A stretch of 62,000 bases of DNA from Cryptomeria japonica (Eukaryota; Streptophyta; Pinopsida; Cupressales; Cupressaceae): assembly GCF_030272615.1 (NCBI RefSeq), contig NC_081414.1, positions 912,523,009-912,585,008 on the forward strand, given 5' to 3'. The position numbers and the translations under genes were made by a program. The number at the start of each line of letters is the position of its first letter. Position 1 is the stretch's first letter. The notes beneath the pieces are model-generated. The model did no database searches. It saw nothing but the letters and a program-made list of their open reading frames with translations, and was not told the DNA's origin. Positions 10,941-21,745 of this stretch are shown one piece after another.

Positions 10941-12001
10941 GGATGAAAATAATTGTTCTTCCCTTACGGATAAAAGATTTAATCATCTTTTGTTGAAATT
11001 CCAAGTTGCAAAGATGAGAAATACCCATTCTTTCAAAATGGGGTTTTTAGAACCGGATTACATGTTGAAAGTTCTTCCCATTTTCTTGAAGATGATCTTC
11101 CCAAAATATTTTCATATTCATTTCCATCATCCGTACATACCATTTCATCCACTCGTTTCACACCTTCATTCATTTTCCCCATTTAAAGTCTACTTGCGGT
11201 TAGCCGAAATTGGTCCAAAATGCACTCAAAAAACACTTGGAAATGAGTTTTAAAGGTCCAATTACAAGTGCAAACTTGTAGTTACCCATTACACATATGA
11301 ACTTGCATGTTTGTTCCCTAAACCCTAAACCCGAAATTCACTTGTGAGCCCATTTTTGCATCAATTTATCCCTTCCCTTGTCAGTTCGGTTTGCACACAC
11401 AATCTACCAAATCAATGGATTAAGGCATGGGCCTTATTTGGCAAGAAGATTTCAAGAATGAAGGATGATACAAAGAAGAGATACAACAACAATTCATGGT
11501 TGAGAGAATAGAATGCTTTCAAGACAAAGATGGTCATGACGTGAAAAGAGGAAGGCAGCCCTTCCCTCTTGAAAAGCTAGTACTACCCCAAGCAAGAAGA
11601 TAAGGATGCAAGTTCCCATTCCGATTCAAGATGTCTTTACCGATCCAGAATACTTCAACTTCTAGCATCTTGAAGCGACATGAAGATCATCAAAAACAAA
11701 GGATGATGCAGTTAGAGTTGTGTCTTTAGACACATGGAATAGTTTAAATTATGCATTTGTAATTTTGTTTTGACAAGTTACATGTAAAAATATTTTTTGT
11801 AAAAAGCAAGTTACACATTACTTGCACTTTTGTAATTACAATGTGTAAGGCAACTACAAGTTGTGTCCGATTAGGACTGTAGTTGGAATAAGTCTTAGGT
11901 AGTTAATGAAGTCTTAGTTAGTTATTGAATAAGTCTTGGTGGTTGAGAGAATCTCTCAAGTTAGTTAGGATCCTCCCACCTTTTTCTCAAGGCTCCTCTC
12001 C

Positions 12002-12550
12002 TATAAATAGAAGAGAGGGTACATTGTAATTTATATCTTTTGGAAAGCAAGCAAAAAACTCTGCCAAATTTACAGCAAGAAGTCTTTGAGCTTATGTATG
12101 TGAATTGAAAGTTTTGAAGAATAATAAAGAGGGATTACTCAAGTTTTGAGTCTTTGAGCTACATGTTTGAGTTTGAATCTTTTTATTTCTTCCATGCAAA
12201 GTGTTTCTAAAGGAGCTTAGTCTAATCTGATTTGAAGTCTTTGAGCTGCAAGTAGAGAAGATTAATTAAAATAGGAAAATCTCTAGAAGGAGCAGCAAGT
12301 CTTTGAGCTTGCGTCTATTCTTGAGGAAAAATTATTGTTTGATAAGAAATAGCAGCAAGTCTTTGAGCTTGCATTAGTTCTTATCTTTGTGTTGAAAGAA
12401 TAGATTATTCCACTCTTTGAGCTGTTGTCTTTTATTCATTGTAAAATTTAGTATAGCAAAGGGTAGATAGGACTTCCAATAGTCAAGTCTTTGAGCTTGA
12501 TATTGTTGTCCCGTCCCGAAGGAAGTGACGGGAGTCTTTGAGCTTTCAGG
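12002..12550 (+). promoter_or_regulatory. TATA box and repeated leader motif of solo LTR B
   Basis: TATAAATAG at 12002-12010 is followed by eight copies of (A)GTCTTTGAGCT at about 12081, 12150, 12236, 12297, 12357, 12413 (CTCTTTGAGCT), 12485 and 12533, roughly every 60 bp. The motif lies downstream of the TATA and so probably within R/U5. Its role is unknown. Confidence 0.6.
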
Positions 12551-12816
12551 AAACTTAATTTCCTTTCTCTCGTTTTCATTTGAAGTTGTTACCAATATTA
12601 TACATTTTCTTGCTATCACTTTCCTAAGGAGAGAAAGGGATATAGGCTTCCTTGAAAAAAGAAGGAAGATTGCTGTCCCATCCTGTTTTTATTTCAGTTT
12701 TAGATAGATAGGGGGAGCCTTCCCTTAATTAGGAGAGTTTCATACTCACACACTTTGGTTGAAGCCACAATTTTGTTTGCTTTCACGAGTGTACAAAATT
12801 TTCAACCAACACTTCT

Positions 12817-12994
12817 CACCCTAAGGTGTTCTGGCGATACGTAGAAATTTCCCTCGTCTTTTGCACCCTCCGTGACACCTCCTTGGTTCCCTTCGGGCAA
12901 CCCCTTGGCAGGTCGTCCTTCGGCAAGCTGCCTCAGCCTCCGTCTACGTTCTACTCGTTATTCCAAAATCAAGGCCCTCTGTGCGGCCTCCCAC
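12817..12994 (-). pseudogene. Element A gag, 5'-most segment upstream of solo LTR B
   Basis: The minus strand encodes GGRTEGLDFG, TSRT, RQLAEGRPA, KGTKEVS and related sequence. These match the open start of gag in copy E (29380-29555: GGSAEGLDSG, RQLAEGRPAEG). The frame is degraded. The true gag start codon cannot be fixed, because both copies have GTG at the first aligned position and upstream stops. Confidence 0.65.
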
Positions 12995-13189
12995 TCATCC
13001 GTTTCTGCTTTCTTATTTCTATCTTTGTTTAATAGGTTGGGCATTAATTCCCGTACATTTCCATAAATAACAACACATAAAAACAGAACACTCCTTTATT
13101 AATTCATTCCATCAGATACAACTTGAATCAATATTATGACACCTTTATTTGAATATAGAATGTTCCTTTATCCCTATGGGATTTAGGGT

Positions 13190-13558
13190 TCAATTCCTTC
13201 TTGGCCTCGTACCATCCCGCTCCGCTTCCCGGTGGCTGCTTTCTTCGTACTATTGGAAGATTTGTTGGTGACGCTCTTCCCGGGCAATCTCCTCCAGGCC
13301 AGTTCGTTGTGCTAGTGATGCCTGTGCAAGCAACCGGGGGAGGTGGTTCATCAACCGATTTACTGTCGGGCTAACTTCCAATGCTGTCAATAGGGCACTT
13401 GGTGGGATTTCAACCTCCGTGGCCTCTCTTCGGACATAGGTCTCGATGGCTACCTGGAGAAAGATTGAAAATTCCCTTGTCGCAGTGTCTTCCCCATTGT
13501 AGAGCTTTGTTTGCACGTCGTCGGCCTCTAGGTTTATCTCACCAACGGGTAGGCCCAT
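13190..13558 (-). pseudogene. Small ORF0 between primer site and gag of element A
   Basis: Starting at ATG 13556-13558 the minus strand encodes about 120 residues (MGLPVGEINLEADDVQTKL, FLQVAIETYVRREATEVEIP, VNRLMNHLPRLLAQASLAQR, EEIAREERHQQI, YEESS) and ends at TGA 13190-13192. One internal TAG at 13250-13252 interrupts it. Copy E has the C-terminal half without that stop (29726-29899). A separate ORF before gag is known in some Tat-lineage elements such as Ogre. Function unknown. Confidence 0.65.
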
Positions 13559-13599
13559 CGTGTCTGTGCGCCATCCGCTCCTTCCTTTCCCGAGTACGT

Positions 13600-13615
13600 C
13601 TAGGCAATAGCGCCA
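13600..13615 (-). other. Element A primer-binding site
   Basis: Three bases inside the LTR end, the minus strand reads TGGCGCTATTGCC. This resembles the tRNA-Asp complement used by Athila/Tat elements (TGGCGCCGTTGCC) with two mismatches. Confidence 0.6.
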
Positions 13616-13617
13616 AA

Positions 13618-13863
13618 TGTTTTCCCCGTAGGGTGTCAGGTTAAGACATTGCATAAATAACAGAAGTACACAGAATATATGGAACTCACAAGTGTTCTAT
13701 TGATTCATGGTAAGCCAGTACATACAATGATAGCAATATGTTCGAATACAATAGCCTGCCCAAAGACTGGGAACAGATACAATATAAAGGAGTATGGTCA
13801 GTTATCTGGTACCAACTGCCGAGGCCAACACAATTTACCTTAATGCTTAATTACCCGACAACA
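13618..13863 (-). repeat. Element A 5' LTR
   Basis: The 246-bp LTR copy ends at the duplicated target gccat (13864-13868). It matches 490-757 apart from scattered substitutions and one missing block of about 22 bp. Confidence 0.95.
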
Positions 13864-15547
13864 GCCATGACAGTCAGCCTAGAAGCAAGAACAAAAGAAG
13901 GAGAAGCGAGTGTAAGTGAGAACACTTCTCATTCCAAGGGGTCAAAGAGAAAGGAGGGACCTGAAAAGAGATAACCATCCAAGAAGAAACAAAAGGTGAA
14001 TCCTGATCATCCATCGAGTACTTCTTCTAGACATGAAAAGGAGCTAGGTCAAGGAGAGGATCAAAGAGAGAAGCCATATGAAGTAGATGAGTCTATGGAA
14101 TCCACAGTGCAGAATGATAAACAAGGCAAAGGACGAACACCTCAGCACTCATCAAGTCAGTCTCTTCCTCTCCAAGTTGGTGTTAATGAGCAACAAGAAG
14201 AAAAGAATGATGATGAAGCAACATCTCCTTTCAGAGCTAAGGGGCCTTTGCCTGAGGAAATACAAGAGAGAGAAAATCTTCCATTCCAGATTGGCTAAAA
14301 GAAAGACTTACGAGGGTAGTTGTGGTTGAAGATGAAGAGCAAGTATTTGATTTGGAAAGTCTTTTAGGAAACTCTCAAGAAGAGATCGAACGGAAGAAGG
14401 CTACAAAGATGCCAAAGGTAATTAGAGATGATGTAGGATCCAGGAAGATACAGATAGCTACACCAGCAGTGGACAAGTACGATGATGAGATTATGGTAGA
14501 AGAATATGATTTAGAGACATTTGATCTTGGTCCACTTACCTCCGAGCAGGCCATGGAAGAAGCGACCGATTCAGTGAGAGCAATTAATGATAAACTAAAG
14601 GAAGAAATGGAAAAGAATAAAAGGCTAGAAAAGGAGGTTAACGCTTGGAGGAATTATTTTAGCCACCTTAATCAGCCGTTAAGAGGATAGTATCCAGCAA
14701 TCTCACCTTTGCAGGCACTCCCTCCTGAGTCAATAAATGAGGCAGAAGAGATGAAGAACTTAGCCCAACTCATGAGTGCATGGATTGATGGATCCTACAA
14801 GGTAGCCATAGAATTTGTAGCAAGAATGATGAAGACAGTCCACAGAGCTATCCAAGTCCTTGAGATCATTCATAATCTAGTGGTGACTGCGAATGCCTTC
14901 ACTCACACTAGAGATATTGTCATCTCTGTATTACAGGTGGTAAGAAAGACATCAAGACAGGTTTTAGCACAAGAGAAGATAATTGGTGGAGGAACCCATA
15001 ATCTTCTACAATGGTCAACTTTGCTCCAAATGAAGGAAGTTCTATTCGAGGACATCAATAGTAGATGCAGCCGAGTGGAGAATACTATCCATCATATTCA
15101 GGATAAGGTGTTTCATGTATTATGTACAATCCTTGACAGAAGGATAGAGATCGAAACAGATGTGGATGTCCAAGAATTGGAAGATAGGATCAAGGTTATT
15201 TTTTGCAAAGAGAACATTCTCACAGAAAAGCAGCAAGATCAGATGTATGCTACTATGTTCCTGATCAAGAGAACAAAAGAACTAGAGCACGGGTGGGAGA
15301 CGATCCTTCTTGCAACCTTTGATCAAGTCCTTCACTTGGAAGAGCGGATGAAGAACCTGCATGAGATTCCCATTGCAGAGATCGAAGGGATTACGTCCAG
15401 ATTCATTGAATATGCCAGAAAAGAACATATAAAAGGGAACAAAATTCTAGATGAAAAAGTTGTTTATGAAATGATGTGGCAATTCAATTCCTATTGGGCT
15501 ATGTTTCCTTGTTATTTGTGCCAATTTCTATTGGCTATGGAGTGATA
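13864..15547 (+). pseudogene. LTR-borne ORF of H, C-terminal half
   Basis: The frame resumes after element A (VAM then TVSLEARTKEG) and aligns to the C-terminal half of the G copy. It includes the basic GSKRKE stretch, ESMESTVQND, KKATKMPKVIRDD, a short coiled-coil segment (LKEEMEKNKRLEKEVNAW), and the long helical C-terminus (VAIEFVARMMKT, QVLEIIH, QWSTLLQMKEVLFEDI, DQMYATMFLI, EIEGI). Interruptions are TAA at 13972, a frameshift near 14298 and TAG at 14688. The end at 15545-15547 lies 32 bp before the telo-box promoter block. Confidence 0.85.
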
Positions 15548-15578
15548 ATACTTATCTAAATAGGGTCATTTTTGTAAC

Positions 15579-15668
15579 AAACCCTAATTAGGGTTTAGGT
15601 GTCAAAATCTCAACCTTTGATCTTCTTTAGATCCTGGCCGTTCATTGTATTTGAGAGTGCTATATAAG
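15579..15668 (+). promoter_or_regulatory. Promoter 2 of giant LTR H: telo-box palindrome and TATA
   Basis: The perfect 18-bp palindrome AAACCCTAATTAGGGTTT (15579-15596), made of two inverted telo-boxes, is followed 65 bp later by TATATAAG (15661). The same pair at 64-65 bp occurs in F (52016/52097) and G (60880/60962). This should drive the genomic RNA, since R/U5, the primer site and gag follow. Confidence 0.8.
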
Positions 15669-16534
15669 CCCTCACTCGATTCATTTTAAAGAGTTAGAAA
15701 GAGAGAAGAAGAATAAGATTGTTAGCAGCAGAGATAAAAGTAGTGAAGAGAGAAAGTTGAACAATTGTTGTTGTATTTTGCTATGAGATCAATGAAATAT
15801 TGAAGTTATGGTGTTTTGTTGCAATCTTTGTGACTTTTTACATGGTTGTTTATCTTCTTGAATCACTCTTAGTGGAGATAGCACCTAGATTTTAGGATTA
15901 GATTGAGTGACAAATGTTGTGTTTGATCTTTTGGTAAAATTCATTGTCCAAACCACTAGCCCTTTACTGATTGTAAGCGTGCCTTGTGTGGTCAACTGGA
16001 GATATTGAAAAAAGTTTAAGAGTTCAATCATTATTAAAGATATTGATATGTATCTTATTGATAGTATCTATTTCCATTAATGATTCAAAAATCATTGAAT
16101 TCCCTTAGAAGATCGCACCAATTCCAGTAGAGTTGTTGTTCTTTGGCAATACTGAGATTGGTAGAGTTTCACCAAGATCACTCTCCATTTAGTCATTCTT
16201 AGGCCTAGTTTAATATAGCCCTCTTGAATCCCCTATCTTTTGCCCTTTTTTTGAAACATCAGTTAGTATTAGGAAAATCCAGTTTCCTCATTGAAAAGTA
16301 ATTGCAGTAACAAGCTTTCTAAGAAAGTACGTAAGGCCACTTGATGAAACAACAAACACAATGACCACTGGTGCTTATCTACCAGTAGAGAACCTACATA
16401 TCAGAACCTTGGAGCTGCTCCGATTGATCCTTCTGCGAAATATTCAGCATTCAGAGAAGCTTTATTCAAGAGAGGATAAGGTACCTTTAGGTATTTTATT
16501 CTATGTTTGGTCGTGTACAAAAGACACATCAACA
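15669..16534 (+). repeat. R/U5 end of giant LTR H
   Basis: This runs from the TATA to the terminal CAACA at 16534. It aligns with 52105-52995 (F) and 60970-61822 (G). Shared landmarks include ACTGATTGTA, GAAGATCGCAC, CAAGAGAGGATAAG and TACCT..TAGGTATTTTATTCT. Confidence 0.85.
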
Positions 16535-16538
16535 GAAT

Positions 16539-16556
16539 TGGCGCTAGAAGGAGGGC
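16539..16556 (+). other. Primer-binding site of H
   Basis: TGGCGCTAGAAGGAGGGC lies four bases (GAAT) after the LTR end. The identical context recurs at 61827-61843 after LTR G. It begins TGG as expected for a tRNA 3'-CCA complement; I cannot name the tRNA. Confidence 0.75.
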
Positions 16557-16876
16557 CTGCCTACTTTTCTATACAAAATTTGATCATCAGGAGGAATAGT
16601 GCTATTCAAAAAATCCTACCTCAAAAGGAATTCGGCAAAATTAGAGACGAACATGTATCACTATGGTGTTTCCACACAGAGGACTGAATGAGGTAGTACA
16701 ACTCAATTTGGAGATAGGCAACATACAAGATGACATTGTTTCAGGATTGAATGACCTTGCGTGGAGCCTAAGGAGAAGTGACACTGAGTATACTAGAGTT
16801 AGAATTGTCTTGAGAAGTTTGTAACCAAAGGAACCTGCAGTAATTCTCAAAAGGTAAGATCTTCACGATAGATCGT
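16557..16876 (+). other. Leader of H between primer site and gag
   Basis: The leader is non-coding and partly matches 61845-62000 after LTR G (ATCA..., AATAGGCAA, AAGA.GACAT). No ORF is supported here. Confidence 0.6.
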
Positions 16877-18520
16877 ATGGGTTCTTTCTTGCCCGAAAAG
16901 CACCAAAGGATATCGAGGTCTACACCACGCACAAAGGATTTGACTGAACTTCAATTCACTTCGAGATCGAAGCGGGCTAAGAAAGAAAATACTTCAAGAG
17001 ACCCTGAATTGAGGTTAGAAGATACTTCTGATTCATCACAAGCTCCATCTCTTCAAGAGCAAGCACAAGTAGCAATTCGGGCAAGTATCCAGGCAATTAC
17101 ACCGCCAATAAATCAAGTCAATTCATCAAGTTCTCAATCAAGTTTCCAACCTTCGGGAAGCACGATGGCTCACAATCCTCCTCCTCCTCCTCCTCCTCCT
17201 GCTTATGCACTCAATGGTGCTACATGGATGATCGATAATCCATCACCATTAGAATTTGTAGTATATCATGATATGCCTAAGAATCCGGAGAACTTTTGTC
17301 CTAACTTCAACACCAATGATTTCAATCGTACAGCAGAAGATCATATCAAAATGTTCGAAGACCATGGTCGCAACAGGCGAATTGAATACGAAGACGTAGC
17401 TTGTAGACTTTTTCCCTATTCATTAGGAGAAGAAGCATACTTCTGGTTCATTCATCTACCAACAGGGTCAATCAGAATATGAGATGCAATGAAAGATACA
17501 TTTATTGCAAAGTTTGGCATTCCAACCACACCTGCTGAGTTATATAGGCAATTTGTTGAGATCAGAAGGAGAGAACATGAGCCTATCACTTCTTTCAATA
17601 ATAGGTTCCATAGAGCTTACACGACGTTGCAACATCCATATCTCATCGCTGATCCCAGGGGAATTTATTATGGAGCTTTAGATCATCTCACTGCCATGTT
17701 TGTAAGGGCCTATCCTACTCCAAATGATTTAAATGCGGCATATGCAAAAGCTATTGAAGTCAGTAAGCACATGGGGCAAAACATCACTGGGCCGCTACTT
17801 CATATGGGACCTACTGCAACACCGAACCAAATTCAAGCAGTAAGTCTGGCGTTGGCACATCAAACCCCAGTCATGAATCCAATTTTGCAAGCAACATATC
17901 CCAGCATACAGCTGTCAAATCAGTTAGTGCTTCATCTCGAAGCTGCACTTTCACAAGCCCCACCAGCACAACCTGTGTACTTGCAAAATGCAACAAACTC
18001 CTCAAGAACACAGGAGGAAAAGGAGGAAATGAAAGAATTGATTGAACAAGTCAAGAAGTTATCAACTGAGGTGACCCACTTGAGGAATCAAAATAATCAA
18101 CTACAAAGCATACAAAGAATTAATCAGGGACAACAAGTGAACAATCAAAATTTTCAAGGAAACAACAATCAAGGTTTCAAAAGCAACAATCAAGATTTCC
18201 AAAGGAGAGCATGGAATACGGCTCCTAATAATGGAAATGTGGTGATGCCACTAGACAACCCATCAAGTTCACAAAATCAAGAAAACCATCCTACCAGTAA
18301 GGTGTTTCTAGCTGAGGCAGCCTTATCAAGTTGGTGTAGACTTCACAGTACGAACCAGCATTCTGAATTGCAGTGTCTTGAATTCAAGATTGCAGCTGAC
18401 ATATTTCAGCAGGAGATGCGTAGCAATGATGCACCCGAAAACCCTCCTACAACAGGATATGAAATGGTCCCTACCACTCGATATGATCAAGCCATGGTCG
18501 TGGAAAGTTACAACCCTTAA
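16877..18520 (+). pseudogene. Element H gag
   Basis: One frame with a single in-frame TGA at 17480-17482 (in an otherwise Trp-like position, SIRI*DAMKD), so about 547 codons in all. An N-terminal charged region is followed by a Pro run (about residue 101), the Ty3/gypsy gag core (RTAEDHIKMFEDH, RLFPYSLGEEAYFWF, FIAKFGIPTTPAELY, RRREHEPITSFNNRF), a Gln/Asn-rich coiled segment and a CX2HX4HX4C zinc knuckle (CRLHSTNQHSELQC, about 488). This knuckle type is the same as in element D. The frame ends with a TAA at 18518-18520; coding degenerates from there to 18895. Confidence 0.85.
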
Positions 18521-18895
18521 CCGAAAGGGGAGAACGACCAGGCTCAAAATGGAAGATTTCCGCCAGAATCAGCTCATGGGCCGATGGTACCTCCTGGTCC
18601 TCAATTCCCACCTGCTTCAGCAAATGAACCTATTGAAGACTCAGAATATTATTTCCCATCCTCAAATAATAGTGTCTTGGTTGAAGGAATAAAAGAAGTA
18701 TTCCACCAATCCTCAGGAGGCGTAGGTCCGAGGGTATACCAAAGAAATTAGAGAAATCAGGAACCTCTGACAACATCCATTCCTCCTAACAATTTCTCTA
18801 CTCCTCCAGATCCAAAGGTTGGTAATACTCCCAATTATCCGCAAGATGCACAAGAGTATAGAAAGAGGAATGCTCCTCCTCCTCCAAGGAATGAA
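18521..18895 (+). pseudogene. Degenerate gag-protease linker of H
   Basis: Pro/Gln-rich coding remnants are spread over changing frames (for example PPNNFSTPPDPKVGN in one frame), with multiple stops. I see no separate gene here. Confidence 0.5.
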
Positions 18896-19885
18896 ATGAA
18901 AAGGCTTGCTATGCTTGTGTTGGAAGAACTCAAAAGGGTTAAGATTAGCTTGCCACTCTATGAGTTATTAAAAGTGACAGAAATTAAAGATATCGTGATC
19001 AATAACCTGAATGACACAAGTGCAGTGAGGCCAAATAGTCAGAATACTTCCAAAGAAGCAGCCAATAATACTCAAGCCATGGTCAATGTGATTCAAGATG
19101 AAGTTGATAACAAGCAGCAGTCAGAGGAGGACGAATGTATGGTCCAGACGTTATCCTTTCCAGCCAAAAAGGAAGATATGTTAGAAGGAAAGGTGTTACT
19201 TAAAAGAGGCGATGTTAAAAAAATACAACCCACTATTAAAGAAAGCCTCACTTCAAGCCAGACCATTCCTGAGAAAGAGATTGCTACTAAGAAGGATGCA
19301 ATAAAGAAAGAGAAGCCCTCAAAGAAAGCAGAAAATTCAAAGGAAGAAACTTCAGAAAAGGATAGTAATCCAAAGGTCAATGAAAAAAAGAATCAAGAAC
19401 ATGATAAAGACTCCTCAATCCTTTGTCAGGGAAAAGACGAGCCAGCCTCATTCCTGCTATCAGTCAGAATCTTTGGAAAACTATTGCACAACTGCCTGTA
19501 TGACTCAGGAGCTTCTAGTAATGTCATGCCCCTGGCCGTCTGTCAGATATTAGGCATAACTCCTGCACCCACTAGAAGGAAGGTCACTCAGTTGGATAAG
19601 ACAGAAGTTCCAATCATGGGAGAATTGAACAATATTCACATGCAGTTAGCAGCTGACCCAAGAGTCCAAAACTTCATAGACATATCAGTTGTGGATATAC
19701 CTGACACATTAGGTATGCTCCTGAGTAGAGATTGGTCCCGAAAGTTGAATGGATATGTATCAACGGACTTTGCACATATGTGGCTACCCTGGAGAGGAGT
19801 TCCAAACCAGATCAAAATCGACAGTACTCCAAGATTGAGACTCATGATAACCGAATACGGAGAAGCTTTATTCAAGAGAGGATAA
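18896..19885 (+). pseudogene. Element H gag C-terminus and aspartic protease, truncated
   Basis: A 329-codon open frame. The N-terminal part is Lys/Glu-rich (KKAENSKEETSEKDS). The protease starts at about residue 180 with LLHNCLYDSGASSNVMPL (active-site D-S-G), then the flap-side LDKTEVPIMGEL, VVDIPDTLGMLLSRDW and a helix. The last seven codons (EALFKRG) and the stop are LTR sequence, because the ORF is joined at 19860 to a copy of LTR bases 16454-16534. No RT follows. Confidence 0.85.
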
Positions 19886-19940
19886 GGTACCTTTAGGTAT
19901 TTTATTCTATGTTTGGTCGTGTACAAAAGACACATCAACA
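19860..19940 (+). repeat. Last 81 bp of the H 3' LTR
   Basis: Essentially identical to 16454-16534, ending CAACA. The remainder of the 3' LTR and all of pol are deleted between 19859 and 19860. Confidence 0.9.
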
Positions 19941-20603
19941 GGTAGAAATTTGGCTCGGGGCTTTACATTGTTCTAAGTTATCTTAAGCTCTAGCCCCAAG
20001 ATGTATTGCAGTCTAATCATGCATGTTGATGCAGGTGAAGACATGTTATTAAAAGCATAGGTGAAAAACTCTTACTTGGCAATAACTCTTTTGGCCCAAA
20101 ATTTTTAAACGCATGGGACTTGACAAAAACTCAAGAAAAACTCGGCAATAACTTGGCAATTCTATCAAACATTTAATATATATAGATGTTTAAAAATGTT
20201 CTTCAAAAGCACATATGATTAAATTTGTTCAGCATATTACTAATTTCCATCACATATAAATCAAAATTAGAATTTAACACATAACATAGACCAATAAACA
20301 AGTTCAATTCTAAATGAGTTATAATGCCACTTCCACTAGCCATGTCATATGCAGAAGTTGCCTCATCTAAAGAGACTTTTTGCAAGTTGTGCAAAAATAA
20401 TGTCTAAGTAGGCACACTCAAGAGTTATATCCTAATTCCTTGTCACACCCTCATTCTAATGAAGTTTTTTTATTTGATAGATCCTAATAACTAATGGGGA
20501 TTTGGGAGTGGAGGCTCCAATGAGGAGGGGTAGTGTTGTTGTATAGCGGCGGGAGAGTATCTCTGCCTAGAAACGAAATCTGCGACATTCATTTATATTT
20601 ATT

Positions 20604-21074
20604 TGTTGAGGCCAACTCTTCATCAAAAGTCATCTCCTTCTGTATGTAAAGTCACCTCATTTTTTAAGAGGGCTGACCTTTCACGAGTGATCACCATGCA
20701 TGTATATATTCACTCAAGCAAATTCATTCAAGACATATTCGAATTCTCATAAAAGGCAAGTTCATGTGACCTCAGGAAGATTGATTATCTTCAGCATATT
20801 ATCATATTGCTTCAGATCAATATATTAAGGAGATATCTTAGTCTTTGTATAAATTGCTCCTAGGAGAGGTGCTATACTCATTACTTCGGATCAGCCTAGT
20901 CTTTGGGCCAATTGTAAAGCAGATTTCTGTCTTCATTAATATAACAATAAAAGAGATTATTGATGCTGGGTTTTTCTCCCTCAAGAAGGAGGGTTTTCCG
21001 AGGGTATTGACTGTGTCTTATTGGCCATTATTGCTTTATCTCTGCTTAACTGAATTCTGATCATAAAATCAACA
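20604..21074 (+). repeat. Ty1/copia 5' LTR
   Basis: TGTTGAGGCC...ATCAACA, 471 bp, is immediately followed by the primer site TGGTATCAGAGC. About 95% similar by eye to the copy at 21170-21635. Confidence 0.9.
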
Positions 21075-21169
21075 TGGTATCAGAGCGGGTCTAAGAAAAT
21101 ATCTGATCAGACTTTTTTTAAGCATCCAAGTAAACCTTTCTCTAGGGTAGATCTTGAAGGCATTGTATT
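21075..21169 (+). other. Copia primer site and remnant internal region
   Basis: TGGTATCAGAGC (21075-21086) is the initiator-tRNA-Met site typical of Ty1/copia. Only 95 bp separate the two LTRs and there is no polypurine tract before the second LTR, so nearly the whole internal region is deleted. Confidence 0.9.
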
Positions 21170-21635
21170 TGTTGACGCTGACTCTTCACCAAAAGTCATC
21201 TCCTTCTGTTTGTAAAGTCACCTCATTTTTTAAGAGGGCTGACCTTTCACGAATGGTCACCATGCATGTATATATTCACTCAAGCAAATTCATTCAAGAC
21301 ATATTCGAATTCTCATAGAAGGCAAGTTCATGTGACCTCAGGAAGATCAATTATCTTCAACATATTATCATATTGCTTCAAATCAATATATTAAGGAGAT
21401 ATCTTAGTCTTTGTATGAATTGCTCCTAGGAGAGATGCTATACTCATTACTTCAGATCGGCCTAGTCTTTGGGCCAATTGTAAAGCAAATTTCTGTCTTC
21501 ATTAATATAACCATAAAAGAGATTATTGTTGTTGGGTTTTTCTCCCTCGAGGAGGGTTTTCCTAGGGTATTGAGTGTGTCTTATTGTTCATTATTGCTTT
21601 ATCTCTACAACTGAATTCTGATCATAAAATCAACA
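21170..21635 (+). repeat. Ty1/copia 3' LTR
   Basis: TGTTGACGCTG...ATCAACA, 466 bp, is the second copy of 20604-21074. The outer flanks (ttatt and ggtag) do not match, so the pair is not a simple intact insertion. Confidence 0.85.
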
Positions 21636-21636
21636 G

Positions 21637-21745
21637 GTAGTGCCCCTCATGGGGGTCTAGGGGCAACGCTCCCACTAGGGTCAAGGGGCAATGCCCCTTG
21701 TGGGGGTTTGGGGGCAACGCCCCCAAAAGGGTTGAGGGGCAGCCA
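21637..21745. repeat. GC-rich minisatellite
   Basis: About four degenerate units of GGGGGTxxxGGGGCAACGCCCC follow one another directly after the copia LTR. They contrast sharply with the AT-rich surroundings. Confidence 0.7.

Larger units (their letters stand above)
9477..12811 (+). mobile_element. Solo LTR B (3.3 kb) inserted in gag of element A
   Basis: It begins TGTTGTCCTC, ends ACCAACA and is flanked by a perfect 5-bp duplication cttct (9472-9476 and 12812-12816). Comparison with copy E shows that the gag sequence is continuous once it is removed. No gag-pol reading frames are present, so this is one LTR left after recombination. The orientation is taken from the TATA box at 12002 followed by leader-like sequence to the right end. 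It contains a palindrome group (9963-10940) and an eight-copy motif (12080-12550). Confidence 0.85.
490..13863 (-). mobile_element. Element A: full-length Ty3/gypsy retrotransposon, minus strand, inserted into H
   Basis: Left and right ends are near-identical LTRs with TGTT...AACA termini and a perfect 5-bp target duplication gccat (485-489 and 13864-13868). Removing the element restores the reading frame of the interrupted H ORF. On the minus strand the order is LTR, primer site, small ORF0, gag with zinc knuckles, aspartic protease, reverse transcriptase, RNase H, integrase (HHCC, D-D-E, GPY/F-like end, no chromodomain seen), a long accessory ORF, polypurine tract, LTR. Solo LTR B (9477-12811) interrupts gag. 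Several stops and a frameshift in pol show that it is dead. Confidence 0.95.
1..19940 (+). mobile_element. Element H: giant-LTR Ty3/gypsy retrotransposon, 5' truncated by the window, internally deleted
   Basis: Reading left to right, excluding the nested insertion at 490-13863, the order is LTR-borne ORF, telo-box/TATA promoter, LTR end (16534), primer site, gag, protease and an LTR end fragment (19860-19940). Reverse transcriptase, RNase H, integrase and most of the 3' LTR are missing: the protease ORF runs straight into an 81-bp copy of LTR positions 16454-16534. The gag core and the DSGA protease motif place it in Ty3/gypsy, closest in style to the non-chromovirus Athila/Tat group (inference from motifs). 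The LTR start lies outside the window, so the left target duplication cannot be checked. The base block right of the end is ggtag. Confidence 0.85.

Noticed and set aside
15579-15596. Interstitial telomere array
   Set aside because: There are only two inverted telo-boxes at a promoter position; no AAACCCT tandem run is present here or at 52016 and 60880.
21075-21086. TGGTATCAGAGC as part of a tRNA gene
   Set aside because: It is the initiator-Met primer site of a copia element, directly after an LTR. No cloverleaf follows.
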